Below, piece after piece: positions 63,008 to 64,000 of a DNA stretch of 64,000 nucleotides. Each line of letters opens with the position of its first letter. Positions within the stretch are counted from its first letter, which is position 1. This DNA is from Borrelia sp. HM. Its GTDB lineage: Bacteria > Spirochaetota > Spirochaetia > Borreliales > Borreliaceae. A program made the position numbers and the translations under genes. Below the pieces are notes generated by a model. It had not been told where the DNA came from. It saw only the letters and a program-made list of their open reading frames with translations, and made no database searches. The DNA lies in NCBI RefSeq assembly GCF_019669085.1, contig NZ_AP024401.1, forward strand, positions 248,001-312,000, read 5' to 3'.

Positions 63008-64000
63008 CTATCCTTTATACATTACCATCCATGTTCTAATAAGCTTAGCAACATCTTCGGGTTTCTCTCTAGCTAAAAGCTCAACGTTATTTTGAAGTTC
63101 ATCTTCTTCCTTAAGCCCACCAACAACATCATCAACACCAATATCATCACCATCTATTAACGACTGCTGTCGTCTTAAATGCGCCTGTCTTGCAAACTCT
63201 TCTTCCCTAATTCGCCTTCTCCTTTCAAGCTCTCTAGACACAATGAAAAATATTGTAAATATTAATATCAATAATGCAAATATTATACTTACTATAAAAA
63301 TCAAAAATTTAAACTTTTCACTTGCAAAATAATATTCATCTATTTTTCTAAATTCATTCGCTCGATCAAAAGCAACATTCCTAACAATAATCGAATCACC
63401 CCTCTCTGGTCTATATTCAAAAGAACTCTGTAAAACATCTGTAATATTTTTTAAAGCTTCATCAGAAATAGGTTTATATTCCCTTTTACGCATGCCATTT
63501 TCTATAATAAAATTACCAGAGTCATCATAAACAAAATCCCAAACACCATCTATAAAAATACCAAGAGAAATTCCTGCAATTTTAGCAGGTTCCTTCTCAT
63601 TTAAGGATTTCTTTTCATTAAGAGCAACATTCTTTATTTCTTGCAATTCATTTGACTTTCCAATAATATCACTTAAATCCCGATACTCAGGTGGAGTATT
63701 ACCTTCCTGTCCAGGAGGCCCCCATGGACTAAAACCTTGCCCTTCATACTCCCTTTTATGTATCTGAGAAGAAATTAATGTAGAATCACTAACTTTTCTT
63801 GTATTATAAGAAACTTTTGGATCTTGGGGTTCAATCTCAATAGGAGCATACTCCTTAGATTCTGTGGTTTGACGCGAAGTATCAAGAGTCACATTAACTC
63901 TTGCAATCATGAATCTATCACCAGATAAAACTCTACTTAAAGCAGAATCAATATCATCTCTAAGCATAGACTCATACTTTAATTTAAGCTTTCTTTCTTT
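63008..64000 (-). CDS. fliF: Flagellar MS-ring protein FliF (5' end outside window)
   Basis: C-terminal 330 residues only. The frame is open through base 64000, so the ATG at 63967 is internal. Upstream codons read KERKLKLKYES, continuous with the domain. The visible part holds a ring-building domain (VNVTLDTSRQTTESKEYAPI), a second membrane helix (FKFLIFIVSIIFALLILIFT) and the FliG-binding C-terminal tail (EKPEDVAKLIRTWM). FliF forms the base of the rotor in the inner membrane. It is eight bases before fliG. Confidence 0.96.
   Translation of the reverse strand, partial: KERKLKLKYESMLRDDIDSALSRVLSGDRFMIARVNVTLDTSRQTTESKEYAPIEIEPQDPKVSYNTRKVSDSTLISSQIHKREYEGQGFSPWGPPGQEGNTPPEYRDLSDIIGKSNELQEIKNVALNEKKSLNEKEPAKIAGISLGIFIDGVWDFVYDDSGNFIIENGMRKREYKPISDEALKNITDVLQSSFEYRPERGDSIIVRNVAFDRANEFRKIDEYYFASEKFKFLIFIVSIIFALLILIFTIFFIVSRELERRRRIREEEFARQAHLRRQQSLIDGDDIGVDDVVGGLKEEDELQNNVELLAREKPEDVAKLIRTWMVMYKG

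Noticed and set aside
1-64000. CRISPR arrays, insertion sequences, prophage or rRNA
   Set aside because: No regularly spaced repeats, transposase-like ORFs, phage genes or rRNA-like sequence were seen in the window.

Overview
The window is a low-GC, AT-rich spirochaete chromosome segment from the genus Borrelia. The best species-group marker is the glycerol locus: glpT and glpQ lie between glpK and glpD. From general knowledge, that arrangement marks relapsing-fever Borrelia and close relatives such as B. miyamotoi, while Lyme-group species lack both genes. The species cannot be fixed from the sequence. Gene order otherwise follows the core Borrelia chromosome. No insertion sequence, CRISPR array, prophage or rRNA was seen.

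Layout. 1-4.2 kb: a partial TPR/NHL-repeat protein, then apolipoprotein N-acyltransferase (lnt) behind a 41-bp-arm perfect palindrome, a secreted protein of unknown role and a deoxynucleoside kinase. 4.2-5.1 kb: an 839-bp divergent spacer with a consensus-like promoter, a 20-codon ORF and the long glpF leader. 5.1-11.5 kb: glpF-glpK-glpT-glpQ-glpD, a route from glycerol, glycerol-3-phosphate and glycerophosphodiesters to dihydroxyacetone phosphate. 11.6-13.7 kb (minus): an M23 peptidase, a bactofilin and a YaaR-family protein, probably a cell-envelope shape module. 13.9-22.9 kb (plus): rdgB, pepF, pcs, dedA, tRNA-Leu(GAG), leuS and an RND-type membrane protein. 22.9-29.4 kb: lon (minus), then a divergent RecO-like gene, recJ, a secreted M23 peptidase and rpsU. 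29.4-38.8 kb: ftsK, uppP, a lipoprotein lytic transglycosylase, a membrane-anchored TPR protein with a degenerate Mrr-like tail, a LysM/M23 peptidase and lepB.

39.4-64.0 kb is one unbroken minus-strand block of motility genes, read from high to low coordinates: fliF (5' end outside the window), fliG, fliH, fliI, fliJ, flbB, fliK, flgD, flgE, flbD, motA, motB, fliL, fliM, fliN, fliO, fliP, fliQ, fliR, flhB, flhA, flhF, flhG. It continues into a short membrane protein, a Jag_N/FapA protein, a small unknown protein, a SwrB-like membrane protein and a short DnaK-like ATPase. Genes overlap by 1-8 bases or lie a few bases apart, so this is probably one long operon for the periplasmic flagellum basal body, hook, stator and export apparatus.

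The observations most worth following up are the RecO-like gene beside recJ, the G8 tract near the start of lon, the giant palindrome before lnt, the promoter plus micro-ORF upstream of glpF, the operator-like repeat around the pepF -10 box, the degenerate nuclease domain on a TPR protein and the SwrB-like protein in the flagellar operon.
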